From Rhabdaerophilum sp. SD176 (lineage in GTDB: Bacteria; Pseudomonadota; Alphaproteobacteria; Rhizobiales; Beijerinckiaceae), in contig NZ_JARJNS010000003.1 in assembly GCF_030143245.1 (NCBI RefSeq), positions 310,001 to 374,000 on the forward strand: a DNA stretch of 64,000 nt, in the 5' to 3' direction. Below are positions 1-8,090 of the stretch, in pieces. The notes under the pieces are model-generated. The model did not search any database and had not been told where the DNA came from. It was given only the letters and a program-made list of their open reading frames with translations. The first letter of the stretch is position 1. Every line of letters begins with the position of its first letter. The position numbers were made by a program, and so were the translations under genes.

Positions 1-1048
1 TGTAATCGGCGATCCGCCCGGTCGCCCCGAAGGCGCTCTTCCGGCCCTTCCAGATCGCGGCCGTCTCCATGGCCGATTTCGACTCACGCACGGTCTTCAC
101 GCCATGCGCGCGGGCGATGGCGACGATGCGCGCCAGCGTGGCATCCATCTCGCTATCGGAACCCTCGACCTCGATGATCAGCAGCGCCTCGACATCCATC
201 GGATAGCCGGCCTTGGCGAAAGCCTCGCAGATCTCGATGGCCGGCTTGTCCATGAATTCCATCGCAACCGGCACGATGCCTGCCGCGATGATCGCGGCCA
301 CCGCCTCGCCGGCCTGTTCGCTGGTCGGGAAGCCGAACAGTACAGGGCGCGCGCCCTCGGCCATCCGCAGGATGCGCACGGTTGCCTCGGTGATGATGCC
401 GAGCTGGCCTTCCGAGCCACAGACCAGGCCGAGCAGGTCATAGCCCGGCGCATCCATCGCCGGGCCACCGATCTCGACCACGGTGCCATCGACCAGCACC
501 AGCGTCACGCCGAGGATGTTGTTGGTCGTCACCCCGTATTTCAGGCAATGCGCCCCGCCGGAATTCATGCCGATATTGCCGCCGATCGTGCAGGCGAGCT
601 GGCTCGACGGGTCAGGCGCGTAGAAGAAGCCCTCGGCCGAAACCGTATTGGTGATCGCAAGGTTGGTCACGCCGGCCTCGACCCGGGCGAAGCGGTTCGC
701 ATAATCGATCTCGAGGATGCGGTTCATCTTCGAGACGCCGATCACCACCGCGTCTTCCTGGGGGATCGCCCCGCCGGCCAGGCTGGTCCCCGCCCCGCGC
801 GGAACCACCGGAACGCCCTGCTCGTGGCAATAGGCGAGAACTGCCGAGACCTCCGCCGTGTTGCGCGGCAGGGCCACAGCCATCGGCACACGGCGATAGG
901 CGGTGAACGCATCCGTCTCGTAGGCGCGACGCTCGTCCTCGCTGGTGATCAGGCATTCCGGCGGCAACAGGGCTGCGAGGCCGGCGAGAAGGCTCTCGCG
1001 GCGGGCGAGAATTTCTGCCTGCGGCGTCGGAAAGGCGATGGCACCCAT
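1..1048 (-). CDS. glcD: Glycolate oxidase FAD-binding subunit GlcD (partial, C-terminus off the window)
   Basis: FAD-linked oxidase of the VAO/PCMH family that oxidises glycolate (or D-lactate) and passes electrons to the membrane chain, normally with GlcE and GlcF. The frame is open from an ATG at 1048 to the window edge, about 349 residues. Visible are the FAD pyrophosphate-binding motif PRGAGTSLAGGA (residues 83-94), the APDPSSQ stretch near 144-150 and GGNIGMNSGGAHCLKYG near 156-172, all close to E. coli GlcD. A GGAGAG ribosome-binding site lies just upstream of the ATG. GlcD is preferred over D-lactate dehydrogenase because of these blocks, but the substrate is not certain. It is transcribed divergently from a LysR regulator. 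Confidence 0.85.
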   Translation of the reverse strand, partial: MGAIAFPTPQAEILARRESLLAGLAALLPPECLITSEDERRAYETDAFTAYRRVPMAVALPRNTAEVSAVLAYCHEQGVPVVPRGAGTSLAGGAIPQEDAVVIGVSKMNRILEIDYANRFARVEAGVTNLAITNTVSAEGFFYAPDPSSQLACTIGGNIGMNSGGAHCLKYGVTTNNILGVTLVLVDGTVVEIGGPAMDAPGYDLLGLVCGSEGQLGIITEATVRILRMAEGARPVLFGFPTSEQAGEAVAAIIAAGIVPVAMEFMDKPAIEICEAFAKAGYPMDVEALLIIEVEGSDSEMDATLARIVAIARAHGVKTVRESKSAMETAAIWKGRKSAFGATGRIADY

Positions 1049-1222
1049 GCTTTCTCTCCCCGGAACAATGGCCGGTCTCCGGCTCCATTTCCTTGATAAG
1101 GCTCTTCTATCAGACCCTTTGGAACGATCCTAATGCTAGCGCAGCCGCAGGCCGGGAACAGCACCCTTGATTCTGCATGGCATCTGTTCCGGAATCGAAT
1201 GGATCGCGCTATTTGTTTCCGC

Positions 1223-2134
1223 ATGGACAGGTTGGGTGATCTCGATATCTTCGCGCGCGTCGCTGCCACCGGCTCGATGTCGCAGGCCGCGCGCGATCTC
1301 GGCCTGTCGCCGCCGGTTATCTCGAAGCGCATCAAGCGGCTTGAGGAGCGACTCGGCACGCGTCTGCTCCAGCGCACCACGCGGCAGATCGCGTTGACCG
1401 AGGCCGGTCGTGGCTTCCATGAGCGCGTCCTCGCCATCCTCGCCTCGGTCGAAGAGGCGGAGAACTGGGTCTCCCAGCGTGCCATGCTGGCCCGTGGCCC
1501 GCTGCGTGTTTCGGCGCCGACCACCTTCGGCCGGCTGCATGTCGCCCCGCATCTCGTGCGGTTTCTTGAACGTTATCCCGAAATCTCGCTTGATCTCTCG
1601 CTCACCGATACCTTTGTCGATGTGGTGGGTGACGGGTTCGATGTCGCCATCCGCATCGCCGACCTGCAGGATACGAGTCTCGTCGCGCGGAAGCTCGCGC
1701 CGAACCACCGGGTGCTCTGCGCCGCACCATCCTATTTGGCCCGGCAGGGCTGCCCGGATACGCTGGCCGATCTCACCCGGCATGCCCTGCTCGTCCACAA
1801 TGCCGATCACTGGCGGCTGGAAGGGCCGGAAGGGGCGGTCTCGGTGCCGGTGGCCAGCCGAGTCGCCACCAATTCCAGCGAGGTGATTCGCGAGGCGGTG
1901 ATCGCCGGCATGGGCATCGCCCTGCGGTCAACATGGGATGTCGGGCCGGAACTGCGCGCCGGCCACCTGGTCCAGGTGCTGCCGCGCTACCGGGCGAGCC
2001 ATCGTGTGGCGATCCATGCGGTCTATCCTTCGCGCCGCCACCTGCCGCAGCGGACGCGTGTCTTCATCGATTTCCTGCTGGAACTCTACGGCCCTGTGCC
2101 CAGCTGGGATCAGGGGCTGGTTCTCTCCGCCTGA
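1223..2134 (+). CDS. LysR-family transcriptional regulator
   Basis: DNA-binding regulator with an N-terminal winged helix-turn-helix (about residues 1-60: FARVAATGSMSQAARDLGLS, then SKRIKRLEERLG) and a C-terminal effector-binding domain. It is of the type with an AxxHRVLCAAPSYL segment, similar to the DsdC/AaeR-like group. The start at 1223 gives 303 residues, the normal family length; an in-frame ATG at 1199 with GGAAT just upstream is an alternative. It is divergent from glcD across about 170 bp, the usual arrangement for a LysR protein controlling its neighbour, so regulation of glycolate oxidation is inferred. Confidence 0.88.
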   Translation: MDRLGDLDIFARVAATGSMSQAARDLGLSPPVISKRIKRLEERLGTRLLQRTTRQIALTEAGRGFHERVLAILASVEEAENWVSQRAMLARGPLRVSAPTTFGRLHVAPHLVRFLERYPEISLDLSLTDTFVDVVGDGFDVAIRIADLQDTSLVARKLAPNHRVLCAAPSYLARQGCPDTLADLTRHALLVHNADHWRLEGPEGAVSVPVASRVATNSSEVIREAVIAGMGIALRSTWDVGPELRAGHLVQVLPRYRASHRVAIHAVYPSRRHLPQRTRVFIDFLLELYGPVPSWDQGLVLSA

Positions 2135-2218
2135 CGCCAATCTGACGCGCCAGTTCAGCTTGCGCTCAGATCGGTTTTGTCATATTGCCGTTCTCAAACA
2201 TTCAAAAAGGGGAATGCA

Positions 2219-2602
2219 ATGAAACGCTCGATCGCCATCCTGGCCCTGACCCTCGCCAGCCTTGCTCCGGCCATGGCCCAGGATGCCGAAGCCGGCAAGT
2301 CGGTCTTCGGCCAGTGCCGCGCCTGCCATGCCGTTGGCGAGACCGCCAAGAACGGTGTTGGCCCGCAACTCAACGGCCTGATCGGTCGCAAGGCGGGCAC
2401 TGTCGCTGGGTACAATTATTCCGACGCGAACAAGAATTCCGGCAAGGTCTGGGACGAGGCCACCTTCACGGCCTATATCAAGGATCCGAAGGGCCAGATG
2501 CCGGGCACCAAGATGGTTTATGCCGGCCTCAAGGACGAGACCCGGATCGCCAATCTCATCGCATACCTCAAGACCTTCGGTCCGGACGGCAAGGCGAAGT
2601 AA
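2219..2602 (+). CDS. Class I cytochrome c (soluble, periplasmic)
   Basis: Small periplasmic electron carrier of 127 residues. It has a signal peptide (residues 1-20, cleavage after AMA), the haem motif CRACH at 33-37, and a distal MPGTKM segment (94-99) supplying the axial methionine, as in cytochrome c550/c2-like CycA proteins. The start is set by a strong AAAAGGGG ribosome-binding site 5-6 bases upstream. It stands alone between the LysR gene and a shared terminator. It probably carries electrons between the bc1 complex or dehydrogenases and an oxidase; the partner cannot be told from the sequence. Confidence 0.93.
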   Translation: MKRSIAILALTLASLAPAMAQDAEAGKSVFGQCRACHAVGETAKNGVGPQLNGLIGRKAGTVAGYNYSDANKNSGKVWDEATFTAYIKDPKGQMPGTKMVYAGLKDETRIANLIAYLKTFGPDGKAK

Positions 2603-2635
2603 GGCGGAAGACGGCCATTACCATCGGCCGAGAGG

Positions 2636-2661
2636 AAAAGGGCGCTTCGGGCGCCCTTTTT
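2636..2661. terminator. Intrinsic bidirectional terminator
   Basis: Perfect six-base stem GGGCGC/GCGCCC (2640-2645 and 2651-2656) with a TTCGG loop, preceded by AAAA and followed by TTTTT. The flanking A and T tracts extend the stem and let it serve both the cytochrome c gene on + and the convergent amidohydrolase gene on -, whose ends lie either side. Confidence 0.85.
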
Positions 2662-2672
2662 GCTGGCCGCTC

Positions 2673-3923
2673 TCAGCCCGACAGGGCCGCGGGATCAAGC
2701 GTGCGGACGAAAGCAAGCATGGCCGCCAGCGCGGTATCCGCATCCGCCTCGGTGATGGATTCCAGCGGATTATGGCTGATCCCGCCTTTGCAGCGCAGGA
2801 ACAGCATGCCCATCGGGCAGAGTTTCTCGAAGGCCATGGCGTCATGGCCGGCGCCGGAGAGCAGGCGGAGCGGCTTGTGGCCGAGCGATTCGATCGCCGT
2901 TGCCAGCGCCGACTGGATCGCCGGGTGGCAGGGCGTGGCCTGCTCCTCGTAACCCGCCTCAAGCGCGAGCGTCACGCCCCGCCGCGCGGCAACCTCCTCC
3001 AGTGCCGCCAGCACCCGCGCCACCAGCGCATGGCGGGCGGCATCGTCCGGCGCCCGGAGATCGAGCGTGAAGGTCACACTGCCGGGAATGACGTTGATTG
3101 CACCCGGCGCAGCCTCGATCCGCCCGACCGTGCCGACAAGCCCTGGCGCATGCCGTGCCTCGCGCTCGACCGCCAGCACCATCTCGGCCACCGCGGCCAG
3201 GGCATCCTTGCGGTAGGCCATCGGCACCGTGCCGGCATGACCGGCCTCGCCGGTGACAATGGCCGTAAAGCGCTGGATCGAGGCAATGGAGGTGACGATG
3301 CCGAGTGGCTCGTCCGCCGCTTCCAGCACCGGGCCCTGCTCGATATGCAATTCGAGATAGCCGACCACCGAGCCGGGCTGGCGGGCGACGGACGGGATCG
3401 AATCCGGATCAAGCCCGAAGGCGGCAAGTGCATCGCGCATCGAGACACCATCGCGGTCGCGGCCATCCAGCGCCGAGGGGTCGAACCGGCCGGCAATCGC
3501 GCGCGAACCGGTCAGCGTGTCGGGGAAGCGAACGCCTTCCTCGTCACCGAAGGCGATGACCTCGACGGCGAAGGGCAGCCTTTCATTGAGCCGGGCCAGC
3601 TCCTCGACCACAGCGAGGCCGGCCAGGACGCCGAGATTGCCATCATATTTCCCCGCATCCCGCACCGAATCGATATGCGAGGCGATGATCAGGGCCGGCA
3701 GGCCGGGTTCGCGCCCCTCGAACCGCGCATGGATGTTCCCCGCCGCATCGACGGCCGGGTTGAGCCCGGCTTCGCGGAACCAGCCGGAGACGAGATCGAT
3801 CGCCCGGCGATGGGCATCCGACAGGTAGAGCCGGGTAATCTTCCCCGGCTCGTCGGTGACGAGGGCGAGCGCATCGAGCCGCTCCATCATCCGGGTCGTG
3901 GCGGGCAGGTTGGGGCGGGTCAT
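2673..3923 (-). CDS. allC: Allantoate amidohydrolase / M20-family N-carbamoyl hydrolase
   Basis: Dinuclear metal amidase of the hydantoinase/carbamoylase branch of peptidase family M20, 416 residues. Predicted ligands are H83 (ASHIDSV), D94 (KYDGNLG), E128-E129 (GDEEG), H193 (LHIEQGP) and H384 (ISHNP); the lid domain lies at about 210-330. The gene lies 28 bases downstream of a urate hydroxylase gene on the same strand, so hydrolysis of allantoate in purine breakdown (to ureidoglycine or ureidoglycolate, ammonia and CO2) is the likeliest job. A beta-ureidopropionase or N-carbamoyl-amino-acid hydrolase cannot be excluded from sequence alone. Confidence 0.82.
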   Translation of the reverse strand: MTRPNLPATTRMMERLDALALVTDEPGKITRLYLSDAHRRAIDLVSGWFREAGLNPAVDAAGNIHARFEGREPGLPALIIASHIDSVRDAGKYDGNLGVLAGLAVVEELARLNERLPFAVEVIAFGDEEGVRFPDTLTGSRAIAGRFDPSALDGRDRDGVSMRDALAAFGLDPDSIPSVARQPGSVVGYLELHIEQGPVLEAADEPLGIVTSIASIQRFTAIVTGEAGHAGTVPMAYRKDALAAVAEMVLAVEREARHAPGLVGTVGRIEAAPGAINVIPGSVTFTLDLRAPDDAARHALVARVLAALEEVAARRGVTLALEAGYEEQATPCHPAIQSALATAIESLGHKPLRLLSGAGHDAMAFEKLCPMGMLFLRCKGGISHNPLESITEADADTALAAMLAFVRTLDPAALSG

Positions 3924-3951
3924 GGCGGAATTCCGTGACAGGGAGGCCGGA

Positions 3952-5163
3952 TTACCGGCGGGTCAGCCAGAGTGCGAGCGTCGCGCGCTCCTCGGCTGTG
4001 ATTTCGGTGATGTTGTTCGGCGGCATCGCATGGGTCAGTACGGCATGCAAGCCGATCGCCTTCGCCTCCCGCAGGATATCCGCCTCCTCGGCCAGCTTCA
4101 CCCCTTTCGGCGGCGCGGAAATGCCATCCCAGACCGGCTGGCTGGCATGGCACATCGAACAGCGCCCCTGCACGATCTGGATTGCCTGCTCGGTCATGGC
4201 CGGGTTCGCTGCGGCGATCTGACGTTCGGCCGCCAGCCAGGATTGGCGGCCCGGTGCCGCCTGCCACGACAGGGCCATGGCTGCGCCGAATGCCAGCGCT
4301 GCGGCAATCCAGCACCACCACGGTGCCTTGGAATGATCGGCATGCCAGCCGTTGAAGAAATGGCGGATGACAGCCCCGGCAAAGGTGATCAGCGCGACCA
4401 GCAGCGGCAGCACCGCCCCGGTATGGGCGAGCGGATAATGGTTCGAGATCATCAGGAAGACGACGGGCAGCGTCAGGTAATTGTTGTGTATCGAACGCTG
4501 CTTGGCCTGCTTGCCGAGGGCCGGATCCGGCGCCTCGCCAGCGAGAAGCGCGGCGATCACCTTCTTCTGGTTGGGAATGATGATCCGGAACACATTGCCG
4601 CTCATCACGGTCGCCATCAGCGCGCCGGTATGGATCAGCGCGCCGCGTCCGGAGAAGACCTGCGCGTAGAAGGCGCTCATCGCCACCACGAAGCCGAAGC
4701 CCAGCACGGCAAGCAGGGTCTCGTTCCGGCCGAGCGGGGATTTGCACAGGAGATCATAGACGATCCAGCCCGCCAGCAGCGAGCCAATGCCGATCCCCGC
4801 CGCGGCGGCGGGGCTCAGCACCCGGACGGCCGGGTCGATCAGGTACAGCGAGCTTTGCGCGTAATAGATCCAGCCCAGCAGGAAAAAGCCGGAGAGCCAG
4901 GTCATGTAGCTCTGCCATTTGTGCCAGGTCAGCTCGGCCGGCAGGCTGGCCGGCGCGACGAGATGTTTCTTCATCTCGTAGAAGCCGCCGCCATGGACCT
5001 GCCAGGCCGCGCCGCCCTTGCCGGCGGGAATCTCCGGATGCGGGCGCAGCCCCGCATCCAGATGCATGAAGAAGAACGAGGAGCCGATCCATGCCATGGC
5101 GGCAATGACATGCAGCCAGCGCAGGGCTGCGCTCCCCCATTCCATGATCACGTAGTCAACCAT
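3952..5163 (-). CDS. puuD: Urate hydroxylase PuuD (membrane urate oxidase with C-terminal cytochrome c domain)
   Basis: Integral membrane enzyme that oxidises urate to 5-hydroxyisourate using a cytochrome c domain rather than oxygen (DUF989 family), 403 residues. The first ~310 residues hold about eight hydrophobic helices and open with WLHVIAAMAWIGSSFFFMHLD. The C-terminal haem motif CSMCH is at 335-339 with a likely axial Met at 380 (HAMPPNN). The start at 5163 is chosen over one 19 codons upstream because GGCGGGA sits just before it. It precedes the amidohydrolase gene and probably forms one transcript with it. The soluble cytochrome c encoded nearby is a possible electron acceptor. Confidence 0.9.
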   Translation of the reverse strand: MVDYVIMEWGSAALRWLHVIAAMAWIGSSFFFMHLDAGLRPHPEIPAGKGGAAWQVHGGGFYEMKKHLVAPASLPAELTWHKWQSYMTWLSGFFLLGWIYYAQSSLYLIDPAVRVLSPAAAAGIGIGSLLAGWIVYDLLCKSPLGRNETLLAVLGFGFVVAMSAFYAQVFSGRGALIHTGALMATVMSGNVFRIIIPNQKKVIAALLAGEAPDPALGKQAKQRSIHNNYLTLPVVFLMISNHYPLAHTGAVLPLLVALITFAGAVIRHFFNGWHADHSKAPWWCWIAAALAFGAAMALSWQAAPGRQSWLAAERQIAAANPAMTEQAIQIVQGRCSMCHASQPVWDGISAPPKGVKLAEEADILREAKAIGLHAVLTHAMPPNNITEITAEERATLALWLTRR

Positions 5164-5265
5164 CGTCCCGCCTGCCTTCTTTCGTGCCTCAACGCTGGCT
5201 TGCGGCGCATGATTCCGCAAGGGCGTTCTGGGGAGGCAGGAAACAGTTCGCGTGCCAGCCCGGGT

Positions 5266-5670
5266 TCAGGCGGCCTGGTCGGCCGGAAGATGGCACGCGC
5301 AGCACAGCTTGTTGCCGTCGAGGTCGCGCACATAGGCGCCGTAGTAATCCGGGTGATAATGCGGGCGCAGCCCCGGTTCCCCCTCGCAGGTGCCGCCGGC
5401 CGCCAGCGCCGCCTGATGGAACCGGTCGACGAGGGCGCGTTTTGTCACGACGAAGCCGATCGTGGTGCCGTTGCCGAAGGTTGCAGCCTGACGATTGATT
5501 GGCCGCAGGATCCAGAAGCTCGGCGCGCCGGGCATGTCCGGCCCGTAGCCATAGGTTTCATGCGCGCTCTCGTCATGGATCATCGGATAGCCGATCGGGC
5601 CGAGAACGGCATCGTAAAAGGCTTTGGCGCGGGCGAGATCATTGGTTCCAAGTGTGACATGGCTGAACAT
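5266..5670 (-). CDS. VOC (glyoxalase/bleomycin resistance) superfamily protein
   Basis: Single-domain vicinal-oxygen-chelate protein of 134 residues with the two beta-alpha-beta-beta-beta modules. It begins FSHVTLGTNDLARAKAFYD and ends GAYVRDLDGNKLCCACH; His4 and the late Asp/Glu positions are candidate metal ligands. This subgroup is usually annotated glyoxalase-like or dioxygenase-like without a known substrate. The ATG at 5670 is preceded by AAAGGA. It is 102 bases upstream of puuD on the same strand, so co-transcription is possible, but a role in purine breakdown is only a guess. Confidence 0.85.
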   Translation of the reverse strand: MFSHVTLGTNDLARAKAFYDAVLGPIGYPMIHDESAHETYGYGPDMPGAPSFWILRPINRQAATFGNGTTIGFVVTKRALVDRFHQAALAAGGTCEGEPGLRPHYHPDYYGAYVRDLDGNKLCCACHLPADQAA

Positions 5671-5830
5671 GGGATGTCCTTTTCTGGAAGGGAGTTGACG
5701 GCACCGGGCTTGCCGCATCCTCCCGCCAGTTTCTGTCAGGATAAACCGGGCCGTCCTGCGAAAGACGATGACGGTCGTCGCTTGACGCGATGCCCGCCGC
5801 CGCCTTTCATGCGCACCGGAGGAACCTGCC

Positions 5831-6337
5831 ATGGACATGAGTGACAACCGGCGCATCGAGGCCCCGCGCGAGGTGGTCTGGGCCGCGCTGAACGATCCGG
5901 ATGTGCTGAAAGCCTGCATTCCCGGCTGCGAAAGCGTCGAGAAGACCGGCGAGAACGAGCTCGAGGCGAAGGTCACGCTCAAGATCGGGCCGGTCAAAGC
6001 CTCCTTCACCGGCAAGGTGACCCTGTCGAATATCGACCCGCCGAACGGTTACACCATCTCCGGCGAAGGGCAGGGTGGCGTGGCCGGCCATGCGCGCGGC
6101 GGCGCCGATGTCCGCCTCGAGGCCGATGGCGATGCCACGATCCTGCATTATACCGTCCGGGCCGAAGTCGGCGGCAAGATTGCACAGCTCGGCTCGCGGC
6201 TGATTGATTCGACAGCCAAGAAACTGGCCGGCGAGTTCTTCGAGAATTTCGGGGAGGCCGTCGCGCCGTCGGCCGAGGAGGCCGGGGAAGAGGGCGAGAA
6301 GCCCAAGGGCAAATGGTGGAAACTCGGCCGCGCCTGA
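5831..6337 (+). CDS. CoxG-family SRPBCC protein (carbon monoxide dehydrogenase subunit G-like)
   Basis: A 168-residue START/SRPBCC-fold protein of the CoxG family. It shows the typical opening IEAPREVVWAALNDPDVLKACIPGCE, then KVTLKIGPVKASFTGKV and GQGGVAGHARGGADV. CoxG anchors CO dehydrogenase to the membrane in carboxydotrophs, but most family members lie outside cox operons, as here where no coxMSL genes are nearby, so its partner is unknown. The C-terminus is an acidic then basic tail (EEAGEEGEKPKGKWWKLG). GGAGGAA precedes the ATG. Confidence 0.88.
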   Translation: MDMSDNRRIEAPREVVWAALNDPDVLKACIPGCESVEKTGENELEAKVTLKIGPVKASFTGKVTLSNIDPPNGYTISGEGQGGVAGHARGGADVRLEADGDATILHYTVRAEVGGKIAQLGSRLIDSTAKKLAGEFFENFGEAVAPSAEEAGEEGEKPKGKWWKLGRA

Positions 6338-6346
6338 CCGGCCCGT

Positions 6347-6928
6347 TCACGGCCGGACAAGGCCCGCCTCGGTGAGGATCGCTGCCAGCGGCAGGTCATG
6401 CGCCTCGACCGGCACCACCGGCACTTCCTGCACGGAGAAGGCGAGCCCGATCCGGACAGCCTCCGGATGAGCGGCGAAGGCACGGTCGTAAAAGCCCTTG
6501 CCATAGCCGAGGCGGTTGCCGCGCCGGTCGAAGGCGACGAGTGGCGCGAGGATCACGTCCGGCGCCACGATTGCCGCTCGGGCCGGTGGTTCGGCAACGC
6601 CGAATGCGCCCTTTTCGAGCGGGCCGCCCATTTCATAGGCATGGAAGGCGAGGCCGCTCGCCGTCATCCGCGGAAGGGCCAGCGACAGGCCCGCAGCCGC
6701 AAGCGCTGCCAGCAGCGGCGCGGGGTCCAGTTCGTCGCGCAGGGCGACGTAACCGGCGATGATCCGTGCGGCGGGCGCCAGCCCGGTGACGGCGGCCAGA
6801 CCGGCCTGGGCCATGCGCGCTCCGGCTTCCTGCCTGGCTTCAGCGGTTATCCTCGCCCGCCGAGCGAGTGCGGCCTTGCGAAGCCCGGCCTTGCCGGTCG
6901 CAGGAGGAGGAGAGGATTTGGCCATCAT
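6347..6928 (-). CDS. 5-formyltetrahydrofolate cyclo-ligase
   Basis: Converts 5-formyl-THF to 5,10-methenyl-THF with ATP (MTHFS/YgfA family). From the ATG pair at 6928/6925 the protein is 193 residues, the family size; longer upstream frames are rejected. Visible are the N-terminal KAGLRKAALARRARI, a central substrate-binding GGPLEKGAFGVAEP, and the family hallmark LVAFDRRGNRLGYGKGFYD. GGAG sits six bases upstream of the first ATG. It is divergent from hsp20 and converges on the coxG-like gene, with about 10 bp between their stop codons. Confidence 0.92.
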   Translation of the reverse strand: MMAKSSPPPATGKAGLRKAALARRARITAEARQEAGARMAQAGLAAVTGLAPAARIIAGYVALRDELDPAPLLAALAAAGLSLALPRMTASGLAFHAYEMGGPLEKGAFGVAEPPARAAIVAPDVILAPLVAFDRRGNRLGYGKGFYDRAFAAHPEAVRIGLAFSVQEVPVVPVEAHDLPLAAILTEAGLVRP

Positions 6929-7025
6929 GGCTGTCTCCGGATCAGACAGGATACTGTCCCATGCATCCGACAAGCGCTCCGGCATCGCCGCCCTGCGGAA
7001 GTCCGCCTTTCCGCAACGGCCTCCT

Positions 7026-7054
7026 CTTGCGCCCGGCCGGGGCACTGTCCATAT
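7026..7054 (+). promoter_or_regulatory. Putative RpoH (sigma-32) heat-shock promoter of hsp20
   Basis: CTTGCG at 7026-7031 is separated by 15 bases from GTCCATAT at 7047-7054. This resembles the CTTGAA / CCCCATNT heat-shock consensus in both boxes and in spacing. A start about 7 bases downstream would give a 5' leader of some 55 bases that contains the two hairpins described next. Identified by eye only. Confidence 0.5.
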
Positions 7055-7061
7055 TCGTCGT

Positions 7062-7117
7062 GTCACGCCCTTGCGGGTGACGCAACCAGAGCCGCTTCTT
7101 CAGGAGGGCTTTTCGCC
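7062..7117 (+). promoter_or_regulatory. ROSE-like RNA thermometer in the hsp20 leader
   Basis: Two hairpins fill the leader. The first pairs GTCAC with GTGAC (7062-7066 / 7077-7081), extended by CC/GG with G7067 bulged. The second buries the ribosome-binding site: AGCC (7090-7093) pairs with GGCT (7107-7110) and CTTC (7095-7098) pairs with GGAG (7103-7106), leaving a single bulged G at 7094 and a UUCA loop. A lone G opposite the AGGAGG is the hallmark of ROSE elements that melt on heating and free the site. The ATG follows at 7118. Confidence 0.65.
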
Positions 7118-7546
7118 ATGTCCCGCGTTCCATCCCTGTCCTCGCCCTTCATGCTGGGCTTCGACGATATCGAGCGTGCACTCGACCGCGTCGCCAAGGC
7201 GGCCTCGGACGGGTATCCGCCCTACAATATCGAGCGCCTTCCGCGCACCGAGAACCTGCCGGATCGCCTCCGCATCACCCTGGCTGTCGCCGGGTTCACC
7301 CGCGACGAACTCGAGATCACGCTTGAGGAAAGCCAGCTTGTGATCCGCGGTCGCCAGCTGGATGACAAGACCCGCCAGTTCCTGCATCGCGGCATCGCCG
7401 CGCGGCAGTTTCAGCGGGCTTTTCTTCTCGCTGACGGGATGGAGGTTCTCGGCGCCGAACTGATGCATGGTCTGCTCTCGGTCGATCTCGCCCGGCCCGA
7501 ACCGGAGCGGATCATCCGCAAGATCGACATCCACGCTCGCGACTAG
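7118..7546 (+). CDS. Small heat shock protein, Hsp20 family
   Basis: ATP-independent holdase chaperone of 142 residues. The alpha-crystallin domain spans about residues 35-130: YPPYNIERLPRTENLPDRLR, VAGFTRDELEIT, then the dimer-loop and FQRAFLLADGMEVLGAELMHG segment, with the conserved late glycine position and a short C-terminal IRKIDIHARD tail. It resembles the class A/B sHsps found in multiple copies in rhizobia. The ATG at 7118 lies 10 bases after AGGAGG, which is itself buried in the leader hairpin. A DUF1150 gene follows. Confidence 0.92.
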   Translation: MSRVPSLSSPFMLGFDDIERALDRVAKAASDGYPPYNIERLPRTENLPDRLRITLAVAGFTRDELEITLEESQLVIRGRQLDDKTRQFLHRGIAARQFQRAFLLADGMEVLGAELMHGLLSVDLARPEPERIIRKIDIHARD

Positions 7547-7759
7547 ACAAACCTGAAAAGCCCTGCCGCCTGCCGCGCCGACCCCCGGCCGGACCGGGAA
7601 TGCCGTCGCGTGTCTGGTCCGGTTTGTGCTTCACCGCATCGCTGGTGGTGGCACAGAGCGCGAGGATCAACCGTAAAGCAGGACCTTTTCGACGCCTTTT
7701 ATGGATTGCAACACTTCGTCAACGCCTTGGTGCGTTCAATAGGTGAACTGGAGGCTCCC

Positions 7760-8083
7760 ATGGCCGAAATGAAGAGGACGACCCCCCCGAAGAAGAATGC
7801 CAGTCCGGCGCGTCCGCCGCTGGCTCTGAAGCCGCAGGCGCCCGAACCGGCCCGCACGCCGGAAGCCCTGGCGGCGATGGGTGATGGCGAACTGGCCTAT
7901 ATGCGCGCCTTCCGCGCCGCCGAGCTTCGCCACCTGTTTCCGCAGACCGAGAAAGTCCATCCGTCAGTGCAGCTTTTCGCGCTGTTCGCGGCCGATGGCT
8001 CCCCGCTCATGCTGGCCGACAGCCGGGAGCTGGTCATTTCCGGCGCCTGGCAGAACGATCTCGACATGGCGACGGTCCACTGA
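7760..8083 (+). CDS. DUF1150 family protein
   Basis: Small protein of 107 residues of the alphaproteobacterial DUF1150 family, which is commonly encoded next to Hsp20 genes, as here. The N-terminal 30 residues are basic and proline-rich (KKNASPARPPL). The conserved core runs from DGELAYMRAFRAAELRHLFP to LFALFAADGSPLMLADSRE and ends ISGAWQNDLDMATVH. The start at 7760 follows ACTGGAGG. Function is unknown; heat-shock association is inferred from position. The 210 bp before it hold a 7-bp inverted repeat (CCGGACC at 7589, GGTCCGG at 7616) but no clear terminator. Confidence 0.85.
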   Translation: MAEMKRTTPPKKNASPARPPLALKPQAPEPARTPEALAAMGDGELAYMRAFRAAELRHLFPQTEKVHPSVQLFALFAADGSPLMLADSRELVISGAWQNDLDMATVH

Positions 8084-8090
8084 ACCTCGG

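Noticed and set aside
1133-1222. LysR start at the earlier ATG/other start near 1133
   Set aside because: It would add 30 residues with no family match; the start at 1223 gives the normal length.
5764-5779. GACGA/TCGTC palindrome in the VOC/CoxG gap
   Set aside because: Five-base arms are expected by chance in GC-rich DNA and no promoter is evident around it.
6929-7060. Possible 6S RNA gene next to the 5-formyl-THF cyclo-ligase gene, as in many proteobacteria
   Set aside because: The gap is short, holds the hsp20 promoter on the other strand, and I see no convincing long closed stem with a central bubble.
7589-7622. Inverted repeat after hsp20 as a terminator
   Set aside because: The arms are only 7 bp around a 20-base loop and there is no T run, so I mention it only under DUF1150.
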